Shown here: in pieces, positions 44,843 through 57,320 of the stretch
Layout of the letters: every line of letters starts with the position of its first letter
Numbering within the stretch: the first letter of the stretch is position 1
NCBI GenBank assembly: GCA_961205875.1
Contig: OY540813.1
Coordinates: forward strand, 186,001-250,000
Reading direction: 5' to 3'
DNA length: 64,000 bases
Origin: Sialis fuliginosa
Lineage: Eukaryota > Arthropoda > Insecta > Megaloptera > Sialidae
Position numbers and translations under genes: made by a program
The notes under the pieces: model-generated
Told to the model about the DNA's origin: nothing
The model's database searches: none
Seen by the model: only the letters and a program-made list of their open reading frames with translations

Positions 44843-45829
44843 AGGTACCTACCTACTATATACACGAGCTAGCAGTTCTACACATATCTGTCTGTCGAAT
44901 GATCCAGAATCATCATCGTACGTTAATTATTAAGCGTTTAATAAACTAGTGTTGCCAATTGTAAACGACATTCAAATTAACCCAAGCGTTACATATATAT
45001 TAGGGTGTCTAAATACCAGGGTACAGTATGGGGATCTCGGAAACTATAAGAGTTAAATGAGACAAAAGTTACCTTTAAGAGGGTACAGTTCAATCTTACT
45101 AGATTTTAGTCAAAAACCATTTTAGTCCGAATTTTTCCATCGTGAATATTTCTTAAGCGACTTGAAATAAAAAAAAAATGTTTCAAATAAATACTGTAGG
45201 GTTTAGTATTGTCTATTTAGAAATATTTTTTTAAGTTTCGTAGTTTTTGAGATATGAGACTAACTTATGTTTTCTTAAATAGAAGCAATATGAAATTTTG
45301 TAATTTTTGAACAGAAGATTTTATTACCTTTTCAATGATGTGCAACTTGATGAACTTACTTTTCAAAATATCTCAAAAAATGATCAAAAAGTATTTTTTA
45401 TTTATTTAATAAATTGTAAAATAAATATATTTAAACAAAAGTTTTGTGCAGCAAAATATTTTTTTAATTAAATTATATACATTTTCCTACAAAATTGATC
45501 CCTTGTATTTTTACGTTATCTTTGATAGTTTTTGAGATATTTCGTTTTTAAAAAAATCAAATTTTCAAAAGTCGATATTTTTTGGGGGAATTTTTTTTCC
45601 GATTTTTAAGTACCGTTCAAAATCTTCTTTTAACTAGTACTAAAACATATGTAAAAATTAAAAAAATTGGTAATAACAAAAAAAGTGTGTAGGTAGTTAT
45701 TTATGGAATAACCGAATTACTAACTACATATTCTATGAATTACAGAAGTGATTCAAAAGACTTCAAATTATAGAATGTTGGCGAGCAAGATGCTGTTACT
45801 GTTACTATAGCTTCAAATTATCAAGGGGA
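44843..45829. other. AT-rich intergenic DNA
   Basis: Many TTTTTGAGATAT-type phrases (45240, 45370, 45530) suggest a decayed transposon; no gene. Confidence 0.35.
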
Positions 45830-45932
45830 CGATGATACATGGTTTTTTTTTCAATTTATCGAGTGTTTTTCAATGGACCAGAGAAAAACTTCAAATTATT
45901 GAGATATTCAAATTATCGAGTGTCGACTGTAT
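45830..45932. mobile_element. Terminal region of a pogo/Tigger-like element
   Basis: TTCAAATTATCGAGTGTCGA then CTGTA, preceded by repeated CTTCAAATTAT and AATTTATCGAGTGTT, is the inverse of a CAGTCGACACTCGATAATTT-type end common in pogo/Tigger elements. The partner end was not located. Confidence 0.55.
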
Positions 45933-46272
45933 TAGTAAATTGGCAACACTGTAACCATAGCACCCGGCGCTTTATCAAACGTTCCAAGCAATGTTTATGA
46001 TTCTGTTTCTGCACCATTTGATAGCAGCCAAAGGCGAACGTCAAAAAAACATTAGTTACGATTTTTTGTTGTTGTTGTTCGAAAAGAAATGAGAATTCAG
46101 TAAAGTTAAATGTATCTTAAGATCGTTCAAGGTCGACAGTTGTTTCAGGAAAATGTTATAGGGCAGATATTTAATTAAAATTTGCGAGCACGTCAAAAAA
46201 TCGTCATGAATATTTAATTACATATAAAAAATAGTAAATTAAAAATTAAAATACGTATTTTCTTAATTTCTG
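45933..46272. other. AT-rich intergenic DNA
   Basis: No feature recognised. Confidence 0.35.
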
Positions 46273-46349
46273 GATCTTGGCTTCTGGGTGTAAGTCGCGT
46301 TAATTTGAAGATGTCTACTGCAATGTGTGAGAAAACGTTGGCTGATAAC
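46273..46349. repeat. Family J, left arm only
   Basis: GATCTTGGCTTCTGGGTGTA, AGATGTCTACTGCAATGTGT and AACGTTGGCTGATAACACGA match 54993-55095. The right arm is missing; CCATCCATATC follows. Confidence 0.75.
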
Positions 46350-47254
46350 ACGACCATCCATATCTATTCAAAATCCCCCCCCCCCCTCTAATTTTGACTG
46401 TATATTGGAATACATTTTAAATAGAATTTTTAGTTATTTTTGGAAAAACTGCATAGCTTCATTAATTTACACAACTAATGAACGTAGAGTAATAAATAAA
46501 ACGCCAAAAGATAGCTTACATAGTCTGTTTTATGATAAAATAAGTTTTAACCCTCCATCCCTCAACCCTTAAATACAGCTTGTAATCTAATTTTTATAGG
46601 ATTTTTTACATAATTAATTAATCAGTAATTTTACATATTTTCTACAACAATAGACACCATATAAGTTGCGACTGGGTTGCTTATGTGCCCCTATAGTAAC
46701 CACAGCTGGTCGATTTGTAGAAGTTCGACTGTAAGCATGGTCGGTTTGGCTTTTAAAAAACCCATTAATAAATTTAGTTGTGATTTAAGGCTTCTTGAAG
46801 TTGTAAGTTTGGTAAACACCTTTTTACTAAATGTCATGTTCCAAAATAAAATATAATAAATAACAATTATTTTGTTGTGTACTTAAAAATATATAAATAA
46901 GTACAAACAAACATGTATACATACGTATTCACTCACCCACGTTATTTGCAAACTTTCGTTTGCAAGAATATCTCCGAAAAATCCAACGTTGTATTATTTA
47001 TAGATATTAAATTAAATGAGTCATTTCTATCGTTTTTTTTATATGTGAAACTATACTGCCGTGTTTAGGTAAGGGGCAGTAAGGTGTAAAAAATAAAAAA
47101 ACAAAAAAACTGAAGTTTTAAATTTTTTTAAACCGAATTAATTTTTTTTTTTTTGTAAAATTTTTTAGCGAACAATAAGTTACATGACTTCATTAAAAGT
47201 CATTAGAGAGTAATTTTAGTTTACAATGCATCAAAATGCTTAAATTGAGTGAAT
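46350..47254. other. AT-rich intergenic DNA
   Basis: C run at 46376-46386. GAAGTTCGACTGTA near 46720 looks like another pogo-type terminus without a partner. No gene. Confidence 0.35.
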
Positions 47255-48142
47255 TATGTCTTATTTTCTTGTATTTTAGTCGATATTTGTATGACGAGTT
47301 GAAGTTCACTGTAGGAAATTTCACTAAAAAATTTAGAATTTTTGATTTCGTTAAAAGTATGTTTATTGTATACAAAATGACATGAAAAGTTGTTTGTTTC
47401 AAACCGCAGGTCTGTACCTCAAACCGTTCTCGAGATATAGCCTCTCAAAGTTTTAGTTTTTTCAAATTTTTGGAGAAAAAATGCCATAACTTTTGAACGC
47501 GTGGTCGGAATTGATTTTAGTCAACGGATTTGAAATCAGCGTGTCAAAATCTATATAATGACATGTATAATACCTTAAAACTCGAAAAAAAATTTTTCGC
47601 GAAAAATCGAAAAAATTCAAAGGGGTATACCTTAAAAAAATGTCAATTTTTGACCAAAATTTTTTTGTCGGATTTTAAAGTATTATACATGTCATTATAT
47701 AGATTTTGACACGCTGATTTCAAATCCGTCAACTAAAATCAATTCCGACCACGCGTTCAAAAGTTATGGCCTTTTTTCTCCAAAAATTTGAAAAAACTAA
47801 AACTTTGATAGGCTATACCTCGAGAACGGTTTAAGATACAGACCTGCGGTTTGAAACAAACAACTTTTCACGTCATTTTCTATACAATAAACATACTTTT
47901 AACGAAATCAAAAATTCTAAATTTTTTAGTCAAATTTCCTTCAACTCGTCATACAAATATCGACTAAAATACAAGAAAGTAAGACGTGGAATCATTTAAT
48001 TACTATATAAATATATAAGAATTTATTTAAAAAAGTAAAAGCTCGAACTAACGCTATTTCATAACTAGTTTTTTTTGTTAATAGGAGGGGAAGGATTGAC
48101 AAAATATGCTTCCCTTATTAAAAATTTCACGCCTCGCCACTG
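47255..48142. mobile_element. Palindromic element family C (copy C2, inverted)
   Basis: Arms at about 47255-47590 and 47640-47990 mirror each other (GTATGACGAGTTGAAGTTCA on the left, CAACTCGTCATACAAATATC on the right). The centre carries extra GGGGTATACC sequence compared with C1. The right flank reads to GCCTCGCCACTG (48142), the inverse of the C1 start at 9846, so both copies share this terminus. Confidence 0.82.
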
Positions 48143-48536
48143 CAATAATCTTTGTCTAATGAGTATCGAAATATAAAATCTTAAATAGTAATTAACATGT
48201 TTATTAAACAAATAACGAAAAATTAATTTTTATTTTTAATTATTATTTTATAATAAAAAAGAGCGAGTCAAAAATTTTTAAGAACCACTGGTTTAATTCA
48301 TTGTGGTTCAACGGAGCTCAATTAATAAGTTCTGAAATGATAAAACTTGCGGCTTGGAATGAAAATAAATCAATAAATGATATGATGAATCGATTGACTC
48401 TAAATCTTGACAGTTACTTATATATGTTACATTGCCTTTTAAAATACCTGCTGTTTGCTACCTTTCTGTCGACGGTCAAGTTCATAATTATTATATTTTT
48501 ATTGTTTAAATACTTGGCCATTTACTATAACAGATA
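48143..48536. other. AT-rich spacer
   Basis: The plus-strand frame at 48301-48618 runs into the neighbouring transposon and is not a gene. Confidence 0.35.
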
Positions 48537-48538
48537 TA

Positions 48539-49210
48539 CAGGGTGCTCCAAGACTGTGTCAATATACTTTGTATTTAAAAAAAAAATAACTTTGATTTGT
48601 AAGACACAACTGGGGTAAAAGTGAAACAAAATACAAATCTTTTATGTTTTTTGATAGTTAACGATACAAATTCATACTTTAATTTTGTCTACTAGATGCG
48701 CTTATGAATAACCATTACGTAATTTGAACTGTACGATACAACACGGACTTTAAAATAAAAAAACTGTGTTTCATTTTGAACCTCTAATTTGGGAAAAAGT
48801 CAAACAGGCCTCTAATGGAAAATATTTCTAGAAAAATGAAATTGGCAAGTTTGATTTATCTTCTTTGTGGCATATCAATGTGAAATTGTAACTTTAATTA
48901 ATATCTGAGCTATACAGAAACTTATGTGCAAAGAATTAACTCACAGAGTGTAGAAGGGGTGACACATCACTTATTAGCCGATTCAGGTCGCTTTAACAAA
49001 CCTTTAGTTTTTATAATTCTCCTATAAACAAATTAGTTTTTTAGTTGCAAGCTTGTTTCACTTTTACCCCATTTTTTTGGTGTTTCATATTTACCCCGCT
49101 CGAGTAAATGTAACTATTTTTAAAATGTGACAATTTTTGTATTTAAAGTTTTCTTCCATTTGTTATAATAAATGAAATATTGAACTTTGACACAGTCTTG
49201 GGACAACCTG
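48539..49210. mobile_element. Mariner-like MITE, TA-flanked, split by family F
   Basis: CAGGGTGCTCCAAGACTGTG and, inverted, CAGGTTGTCCCAAGACTGTG are the ends, with TA at 48537-48538 and 49211-49212. Most of its interior is the family F element, so only about 190 bp belong to the host element. Confidence 0.82.
48612..49098. mobile_element. Family F MITE, copy F2 (inverted), nested
   Basis: Starts GGGGTAAAAGTGAAACAAAA and ends GTTTCATATTTACCCC. It is colinear in reverse with 22441-22930 and closely similar to it. It lies entirely within the mariner-like element at 48539-49210. Confidence 0.85.
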
Positions 49211-49212
49211 TA

Positions 49213-50062
49213 GATAAATGGACTGTGAATTATGTAGTACCGTAATGACAGTGTTTACTAAAATTACAATCAACATGTATCATTAGGGGAGATTGGGGGG
49301 AGGGTAAATTTATAAAAAAAAAATTTGTTACGTATTATAAAAAAATCGTAAATAAATAAAATAGTCAATAAGTGACAACTTGCTTATTGACAGGGTTAAA
49401 TAAAATATTCTAAGTAGATATTATGTATTTATAACAATTTATTTAAATGATCCATTTATTAATTCAGTTTAAATCTATTTTAAATATATAAAAAAATCAA
49501 TAACAAAGAGAACAAGTAACCTAACCTCACTAACACGAATGTAAATAAATATATACATTTATTATAAATTCTTACAAAACAATAATAATAACGAAGCAAT
49601 TAATTATAATAATAATAATTAATAAAAGGTATAACTGCAGTCAAGTTAATAAATAATAATATAGATAAAGAAATGTCAATAAAATACTACAGACATAATC
49701 ATATCAATGTTATTGACAATAGATTAATCTATTTTGTATCAATGTAAACAATTGTATTCCGTGAATACGTCAATAAACAGAATACGTGCAATTATCAACG
49801 AACTGTTTTTCAATTTTTCCCCATAAATTCTCAATCAATGATGCTATATTTTATTCGGTATTGAAAAGTTTGCAAACACTTTCTGATAGGTTCACTTTAT
49901 TGTCCGTCAGTCTGCCCGTCTCTGAGGTATCAAGTTGAAATTAACACCAAATACTAAGGTATACAGTCTCATAGTTCTGTAAAAAAAATTGTAGATATCT
50001 GGCCGGAACTCACGATGTAGATTTAAAGTGAATATTTTAACGTCACTGCTATTATATTATTT
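49213..50062. other. AT-rich intergenic DNA
   Basis: GGGGAGATTGGGGGGAGGG near 49288 resembles a family E end. No gene. Confidence 0.4.
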
Positions 50063-50572
50063 TGCTTCCTCGCAATATCGAAGATACAAGAAGCTTTGTG
50101 ATCGTTTCAGTTTGAGACAAAAAAAGTCCTCCAATTTCAAAATTTTAAATTGATTTATCCGTTTCACGTCAAGACAAACACTTTTCGTTCTCTGTCTGTC
50201 TGTCTGTCCGTGTGTCCGTCCGTCTGTCCCCTGAATCCTTGTCACACGCATAACTGATGAACCACTGAACCGATATTATTGAAACTTGGTCGGATGGTTG
50301 GATTTGGTTTGAGGACGGACCCATTTCAAAATCATCAAAATCGTGTGTAAGGGGGAGAAGTGACACCCCAAAATATTTATTTTTTCAAGATATCTCAAGA
50401 ACGACACATGTTACGAGAAAATTTTATAGAATATTTTTTGTAGAGCATTAAATTTCCTATAATATGGGTCTACTACGTTTGCTGTAAAATATTCCCTTAC
50501 AAAGATTTATCTCAATTTATTTTAAAAATTCGTGTTTTGTTTTTCTAAATTGATATTTGATTGGATATATTA
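50063..50572 (-). mobile_element. Family A copy A6 (inverted)
   Basis: TGCTTCCTCGCAATATCGAA starts, followed by the TGTCTGTCTGTCTGTCCGTG run, CCACTGAACCGATATTATTG and ATATGGGTCTACTACGTTTG. It breaks at a (GT)n tract before reaching the CATCTGCCAAG end. Confidence 0.85.
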
Positions 50573-50941
50573 AAAAATATGTGTGTGTGTGTGTGTGTTA
50601 TGTCACCAGCGAGTGGCAATTTATTATGAGTTTTGTAATTGGTTTCCATTTCCACTGCATGTCGGTTCTTCAGAATCAGATACTACAGGAAATTACTTTC
50701 TAATGGACATTCGATGGACAATTCATAATCGCCGATAATGTGTATAATTAATACACACGCACACACACTCGCTTACGTGCAGGGATGGATTTATAAAAAG
50801 GCACCGGCCTAGGGCATCACGACAGAAGGGGCACCACAAAAATATATTAATTTTTTTTTATAGTTAGAACTATTTCAGTTATTAGACTTCTGATTAAAAA
50901 TTATATGTTTGCACAGACTTATAGCGTTTATGAGCACTTTA
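50573..50941. other. GT microsatellite and spacer
   Basis: (GT)n at 50579-50599. GCAGGGATGGATTTATAAAA near 50780 resembles a hAT-type end. No gene. Confidence 0.45.
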
Positions 50942-51144
50942 CAGGGCCGTAACTAGCACCGGGGGCAGTGCCCTGGGGCCCCCGCAGCATTGATTGATTG
51001 AGATTGAGGAAAAAAATTAGTAATAATTGTAAAATTCAAATTGCCAACGAAAAAAATTAATTCAATTTTTATATGTATTTTGTATATAGTGGGGCCCTCG
51101 GTCACTTGTTGCCCGGAGTCCCCGAGTCTCTAGTTACGGCCCTG
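50942..51144. mobile_element. Small hAT-type MITE
   Basis: CAGGGCCGTAACTAGCACCG and, inverted, CAGGGCCGTAACTAGAGACT are the ends. The 8-bp flanks GCACTTTA and TCACTTTA match at 7 of 8 positions. GC-rich GGGGCCCCCGCAG and GTGGGGCCCTCGG words are internal. Confidence 0.85.
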
Positions 51145-51256
51145 TCACTTTATTATGATAAGAATTATAATAAAAACTTGCAATATTTAGCTAAATTGTT
51201 TTTGAATTCTTGCAAATTCTTTATAATACCTACTCATAACGAGCATTAGTGATTTT
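51145..51256. other. Short spacer
   Basis: AT-rich, between the hAT-type MITE and A7. Confidence 0.4.
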
Positions 51257-51597
51257 TGCATCCTCGCAATATCGAAGATACGAGAAGCTTTGTGATCGTT
51301 TTAAAATGAGACAAAAAAAATGTTCTCCGATTTCAAAATTTTAAATTGATCTTTCCGTTTCACGTAAACGCAAACACTTTTCGTTCCGTGTCTGTCTGTC
51401 TGTCTTGACGTTTGATTGAAATTGTCAAAAAATTAAAAATATACGAAAAAAAAAAAAATTCGAACTAATATTTTTTAGTAAAATTGTATAAAAATTAAAT
51501 GGCAGGCAATTTATCGGTTTTTATTTAAATTGTTGAATAATTAACTACCTTTGGTGAATTTAGCACGAGGAAGCACTGTGCATTTACTTGGCAGATG
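51257..51597 (-). mobile_element. Family A copy A7 (inverted, internally deleted)
   Basis: Both ends are present: TGCATCCTCGCAATATCGAA at left and GCACTGTGCATTTACTTGGC with AGATG at right. The centre jumps from CTGTCTGTCTGTC to TTGACGTTTGATTGAAATTG. Confidence 0.85.
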
Positions 51598-52689
51598 TTT
51601 TTTAGCCAATTGTTAAATGTGCTATAGCAATTATCAAATACGTATATATGTTTTGTTTAGAACTAAGTATATATATATTGTATTAAATTGTGAAATTACT
51701 CAGAGATATTTTTAGAAATTATGTCCGGTCTAGATTGTCCGTTTCCTTTTATATATTGTCTAATATTTTCATTGAATTCTTGGTATAATGTAAATAATGT
51801 GGGTCACTTTTATATCAGAATAAATATATCATATCAAAACTATTCGTCCTTTAATACGCCAGAATAGCATAGGTGCCGACTTCATAAGTGAGGTATGAGG
51901 GGGGGGGGGGGGGATTCCACAGGGGTTTTCCCACATGTGAATATTTAAAAAAATTTTTTTTGAAAATACTTTCCAGTCTGTAGGAAGGAGGTCCAAAAAA
52001 AATATGTTCTTTCAAAAGTCTCATCATTCCTATTTTTGGGTTATCAATCTACGTCCGTATATTAAATTTCATCTAAATCGGTATAAAATGTATATAGACA
52101 GACAGACGGACGGACAGAGTGAAACTATAAGAGTCTTAGTTTTCTACGAACCCTAAAAAACGGTTATTTTAAATAATTTTAATGTCCTCGACAGCTCATG
52201 AAACTTTATCGGTATGTTTACGAGTTTACGGGACACCCTGTATTTATTTTCTGTAACAATATTTCGAACAGAGCCACGTCTGTGTATTTTTATCCAAACA
52301 TAATTATCACAACATTTACTTAAAACGAGGTTTTAAATAAATACAAGAATCAATTTTCACATCTTCGCAAGTTTTGATAAAATATTAACACCATCAAATC
52401 AAAGGCGTCTTTCGAAGAGAGACAGAACATCTGTTATTATGTATATACCTATAGTGCCATCTCTCTTTATAAGATCGGCGTGTTCTGGTGACACAACTTA
52501 CGTAAGACGTTACTTATTGACACCTGGACATTGGTAAATAAAATGTGGTTTTAGTCAGGAAGATTGTGTTGAAATAAGGTAAATTGTTTATGTAAATATC
52601 ATAATGTTGTCAGACTTCGAATGGGTGAATTTTATACAGTAAGTTGTCTGAGAAAATTGTATATATGGTATTTATTCTACCAGAAATGA
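51598..52689. other. AT-rich intergenic DNA
   Basis: G run at 51899-51913 and GACAGACAGACGGACGGACA near 52097, a transposon tail. No gene. Confidence 0.4.
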
Positions 52690-53133
52690 TGTACTGGCAC
52701 CAGTCTTGGACATGACCCCAGTAATGGCTATTTTTTAATTTTTACTGAATTAGAAATATTTGTTGATATTTGATTATTTACTAACATTTCTGAATATTAA
52801 TCTATATATGTACATTTAACTGTATTACAGCGTGATTTGATCACATGAGGCCAATAGCTGTCAAAATGGTGGACATTTTTATTATATTATCATAGCAACT
52901 GCTTTACATTGTTTCAAATTTGACGATATTTTGTGTCGTAGTACTTATCATTAGCAAAAGTCCATCACTGCGTGCTCATTACTGGTTTCACTTTATCCAT
53001 TACTGGAGAAAAAACATAAACAAAACAAAAGGCTGTAATTTAAAAACTATATTTTTTCAGACTTTGATAATTAAATTGATTAAATAAAGAGTTACTTGTT
53101 TTATTAGTAACAGGAGTTCATGAGAATTACACC
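52690..53133. mobile_element. Family B MITE, copy B9, right end lost
   Basis: GTACTGGCACCAGTCTTGGA starts the copy. The body has a deletion after TGGTGGACATTTTTATT and ends at CATGAGAATTACACCAGTAA without the terminus. Confidence 0.85.
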
Positions 53134-53499
53134 AGTAACTTAACTTATTTGTATAATCAGAAAATATTACTACAGGGATATTTTCATATAGCTAGAGCCC
53201 CCTCCCCTCCCCCCACCGAAAAATTCGGTGTTCTAATAAAACGTATGTTTTCAGAATACCTTCAAAAAATTTAACTCATATGTATTTACTCCCCCCCCCC
53301 CCCTCAAAACTTTTCTTACTACGCCATTGTTATTAATAGAATATTTAGAATTTAAAATTAAATTTGTTATATTTCCAAATTTTTTTGCATGAAAATATAT
53401 TTTATTAGACAAAAATACATTTCGTAAAAAACCCTCATTTTATATAAAAAATTTCAGCCAATGAAAATGTATGTTTGAATACTGATTTATAATTGGCCA
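53134..53499. other. AT-rich DNA with C runs
   Basis: TACTACGCCATTG near 53318 is an inverted hAT-type end (CAATGGCGTAGTA). No gene. Confidence 0.4.
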
Positions 53500-53640
53500 A
53501 GACGGCGTCCATTTTGACTAAATATCGGCGCTATCTAGATCGACGCTTGCGTCGCGACGCTGGCTCGTGATTGGTCGACACATCCCAACCAATCATGGCG
53601 ACTTTAAAACGAACAGCCCTTCTCGGCTTCAAAATATCTC
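53500..53640. promoter_or_regulatory. GC-rich patch with several CCAAT motifs
   Basis: AATTGGCC, ATTGGTC and CCAATCATGG surround CGACGCTTGCGTCGCGACGC. Such clustering is promoter-like, but no transcript or TATA element can be tied to it; it could equally be part of a transposon. Confidence 0.25.
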
Positions 53641-54623
53641 GTTTCTTACTTAATTTTCTACAAAGTTATTTGAGATTTAGCAAAAAAGTCAATTTTTGCT
53701 AAATCTACAAAAAAAATTTTGATTTAAAATCCAATATGAATTCAATTTGCAAAAAGTATTGTAAAGTAGGGATTGCAATATTTAAAATGGTTTTTTATTT
53801 ATTCATATACGAACATTTTTACCAAAATTACAGTGTATTGGATATTTCTCGAATAATATTTTTCAATACTTGCACTTACTTAACTCAGTTACTCCGTAAA
53901 AAATAAATAAAAATTAAATCTGCAAAAAAACATTGCAAAGTAGAGATCCCAATCTTTAAAACAGTTTTTTATTTATCTGTCTACGAATATTTTTACAAAA
54001 ATTACAACGTATTGAATATTTCTAATTTTATTCCTCAAAAAATATATCGAACAGTTTTTAATATAAACTTAAAGTACCTATCGTTAGTGAAATCGGTCAT
54101 TAAAACGATATTATAAATACATACAGGAAATACAAAAACCTAGATAATAACTTATAAATAATATGGACTATGCAAAAAAATCAATTTGTTTATTTATGTT
54201 ATTATTTAATAATAACGAAACGATTGCTAAATAAATATATTTACTCTCGAGTTATTGCTAAAATATACAACTCATATCAGCTAGGATTTGATACGAAAGG
54301 TTAAAGCTTACGAGATATTTTTTTGTTTGCATTGAACACGTTTTCGACCTAAAAAAATAAATAATAAGAAATGTTTTTAATACAATGAAAAAGAACCCCT
54401 TGTTTTTTAATCGCGTCTGAATACATTTTTAATAATAATCTTTTGTCCTGACTCATGATTGACTCATCAACGCACAGCCCAAACCCCTGGTCCTAGAAAC
54501 ATCAAATTTCATGAAAACCCTCTGAGAAATGATTTTCCGAAATTCAACCCCAAAGGGTAGGGGTAAGAATCTTAACGTATGAAAAAATTCTATATTTTAT
54601 CATTTACCCAGATTTTTTTTATA
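53641..54623. other. AT-rich DNA with a ~190-bp duplicated segment
   Basis: AATTTGCAAAAAGTATTGTA at 53743 and AATCTGCAAAAAAACATTGC at 53918 start two related stretches with TTTTTTATTTAT and ACGAATATTTTTACAAAAAT. No gene. Confidence 0.45.
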
Positions 54624-54975
54624 ATGCACTGGCACCAGTCTTGGACAATACGTACCCCAGTGTTGGACACATGTTTAATTAAATTTACCAAATTAGAAAT
54701 ATTTGTTGAAATTTGATCGGCCAATGGGTGTTAAAATGGTCGACATTTAAACTAATTATACGTATTATTTATTTATTAATTATTATATTATCATAGCAAC
54801 TGCTTTACATTGTTCCAAATTTTAAAATTCTTTATTTCATATTTTTTGTAGGTATATATAATCATTAGTAAGTGCCCATTACTGGAGAAAAAACTATATC
54901 TTGCAAGCTTGATTTAATTTATGATAATTACAAAATATCTTGCTCTTAAAATATTTAAGAATGGTGCCAGTACCT
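54624..54975. mobile_element. Family B MITE, copy B10 (short)
   Basis: TGCACTGGCACCAGTCTTGG and GAATGGTGCCAGTACCT are the ends. About 200 bp of the usual interior are deleted. Confidence 0.82.
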
Positions 54976-54992
54976 TAACTATTTCGTATACA

Positions 54993-55121
54993 GATCTTGG
55001 CTTCTGGGTGTAAGCCGCGTCGTCGGTTTATTCGTGAAGATGTCCACCACTGCAATGTGTGACGAAACGTTGGCCGATAACACGACCAAACCGACGCGGC
55101 TTACACCCAGAAGCCAAGATC
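54993..55121. mobile_element. Family J palindromic element
   Basis: GATCTTGGCTTCTGGGTGTA then AGC is perfectly inverted at the other end (GCTTACACCCAGAAGCCAAG then ATC). The centre has AAGATGTCCACCACTGCAAT and GACGAAACGTTGGCC. The 65-codon frame over it is not a gene. Confidence 0.8.
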
Positions 55122-56754
55122 ACCGCGGAAACCTCAAGACTTGTATATTTCGTATACAGTTTCCGAATTTCCCAAACCTAATTAATACGGGCCTGACTAT
55201 ATTATATAAAACACAAACCCGATATAAATAAATCACACTAAATATTTGTACGTCAATTAACATATTATATGTTTTTTTTTATCATTTTAATAAATAAGTA
55301 TATACGCTTTCTTATTTTTAATCTATACATTTTTTACAACATTTTATCTGAAAAGTTTATGTCTGTTTACACATATATATACATTATCATTATTATAGTT
55401 AAACTCTCGGGCTTTAGGTTATCACCGGTTATACTATCGTAATCTTGAGACAGACAGAATAAACCCAGTTGAAACGAGATAAAACTATCATTATTTTGAT
55501 TGGTACAACTGTCTGTCCTTTTTTAGCAACGCTGTTACACTCGTGTACAAATGCATTTGTTTATTTATAATATATTTTATGTATAAAAAAATTATTATCT
55601 TCTTTTTCAAAACAAGGAAGGTGATAGGTCCTCTTAACTCGAACCCATGATGATTGTTTTCTGATTTTTTAAATCGAAAATTAATGTAAACTATCAGAAC
55701 AAAGTACGCGTATTTTCAAGTGGAATTTCTTTAGCGAGCAAATGAATTTAAATGACACGTTTTAAAATACGACAGATTTTCAAGATGAAACGCTAAGGAG
55801 AGTGTGTGAGAGAGTGATGAGTATATGTATATACACTTTCTGTCAGGGAAGCTTAAAGTGGTCAGGGAAAGTCAGAGAAAAAAGTGTATAAAAAAGTCGA
55901 CGAGCAAAAAAAAAAAGTAACAAGTGTAAAATTTTCAAGTTATGACCAAAAAAAAGGTCTTCAAATTTTATTTCTGCACATACTTGCCCCCCCCCCCCCC
56001 CTTCCCCCTCCCCATCCCACCCCCCAAGTCAGGAAATTTTGTATTTGTGGTCAGGGAGAGTCAGGGAATTTAATTTCCAAAAACCAGTGGACACCCTGAA
56101 TTATAAGAAAAAGGGACTTTCTTACAATTAGTGTACACAAATTTTACAAGAGTAGGCGAAGTTGAAATTTTCAAAAACCACTATTGGACACTTCCAGTGG
56201 GGTAGAGGGGTAAGAGACGGTTTTAATTTTTTAGACTGAATACTCCTTAAATCTCTATAAGATTTTTATTAAAAAAATATTTTATTCGCAACTTCGTATG
56301 TTTTTATTAAATCAATATTTCGGAGTACAAAAAAGCTAAAGATGCAAGCTACCTCTCCCTACCAATTTTCATCAAGATCGGTTTAGCCGTTCATCCGTTA
56401 AATATAATTAATTTAAATATATTTTTTATTTTTTAGAATAAATTTTGCCCAGCACTGATTATTTTATATCGGAACAAGATACACCAAAATATTTTATCTT
56501 ACGGCAAGGAACGTGTTAATATATCAAATAACTCTGAGTTTATCGGATCTTCATGGTAAAAAACAACATGATTTACTTAAAAAAATAAACCTTGAAGATG
56601 ATTTTTGTTTAAAACTAAAATCTGTTTTGAAATTTCAAATCACATTGTTTTGAATTACGTTGAAATTTTCCTCATCGCTTGGTGTTTGTGCACAATGCAC
56701 ATACATCACGTCTCCAACGTTTCGTCGCACGTTACAAAATACACATATTATGTA
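55122..56754. other. AT-rich intergenic DNA with repeat scraps
   Basis: GGTCAGGGAAAGTCAGAGAA (55860) and GGTCAGGGAGAGTCAGGGAA (56049) around a C-run are pieces of one decayed repeat. ATCAAGATCGGTTTAGCCGT near 56372 is another. CCAACGTTTCGTCGCACGTT near 56713 is family J-like. No gene. Confidence 0.4.
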
Positions 56755-57157
56755 CAGTCACCTGCATTAATGGTCTTGCAGTTTGTATTCATTTTCGTTT
56801 ATCACAAACTTAGTAGGCTCCTCCCATTTGTGCAATTATAATATTTAAATCATTTCTCCATGTATCAAACAAAGACAGATATTTAGAAATTCATTTGCTA
56901 GATAAAGAACTACTCTTCGTTTATAATACATAGGTACTCATATATATTTGTGCAATTCAATTATTATGTAATCTATTGAAAATTGTATACATACGTAAAT
57001 TTTGTGCCAATAAATATTTTTTGATATTCTGAATTTTATTATTTAAATATATTAAAGTTGATAGAAAAAGATAACCGATGATGTTTGTCTTTAAATTTGG
57101 AATCTGTTGTAAGCGATTCTAGCCTTTAGGGTGCCAGACGTGTTCTGCAAGCGACTG
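56755..57157 (+). mobile_element. Family D MITE, copy D2, TA-flanked
   Basis: CAGTCACCTGCATTAATGGT to CAAGCGACTG with TA at 56753-56754 and 57158-57159. Slightly longer than D1 through a few short insertions (CATACG, GAAAAAGATAACC). Confidence 0.9.
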
Positions 57158-57320
57158 TACATTGTAACAATTTCTAAATTATTAAACTAACGCATTTAAT
57201 TTTCTATAAAACATTCATAAGCGGGTATATTTCATATTCCTAGAGCTAACGATTGCTTTTCTAATTTCTATACAGATGTCGAAACGTTGTACTAAAGATG
57301 TCTACAACAATCAATGAGTA

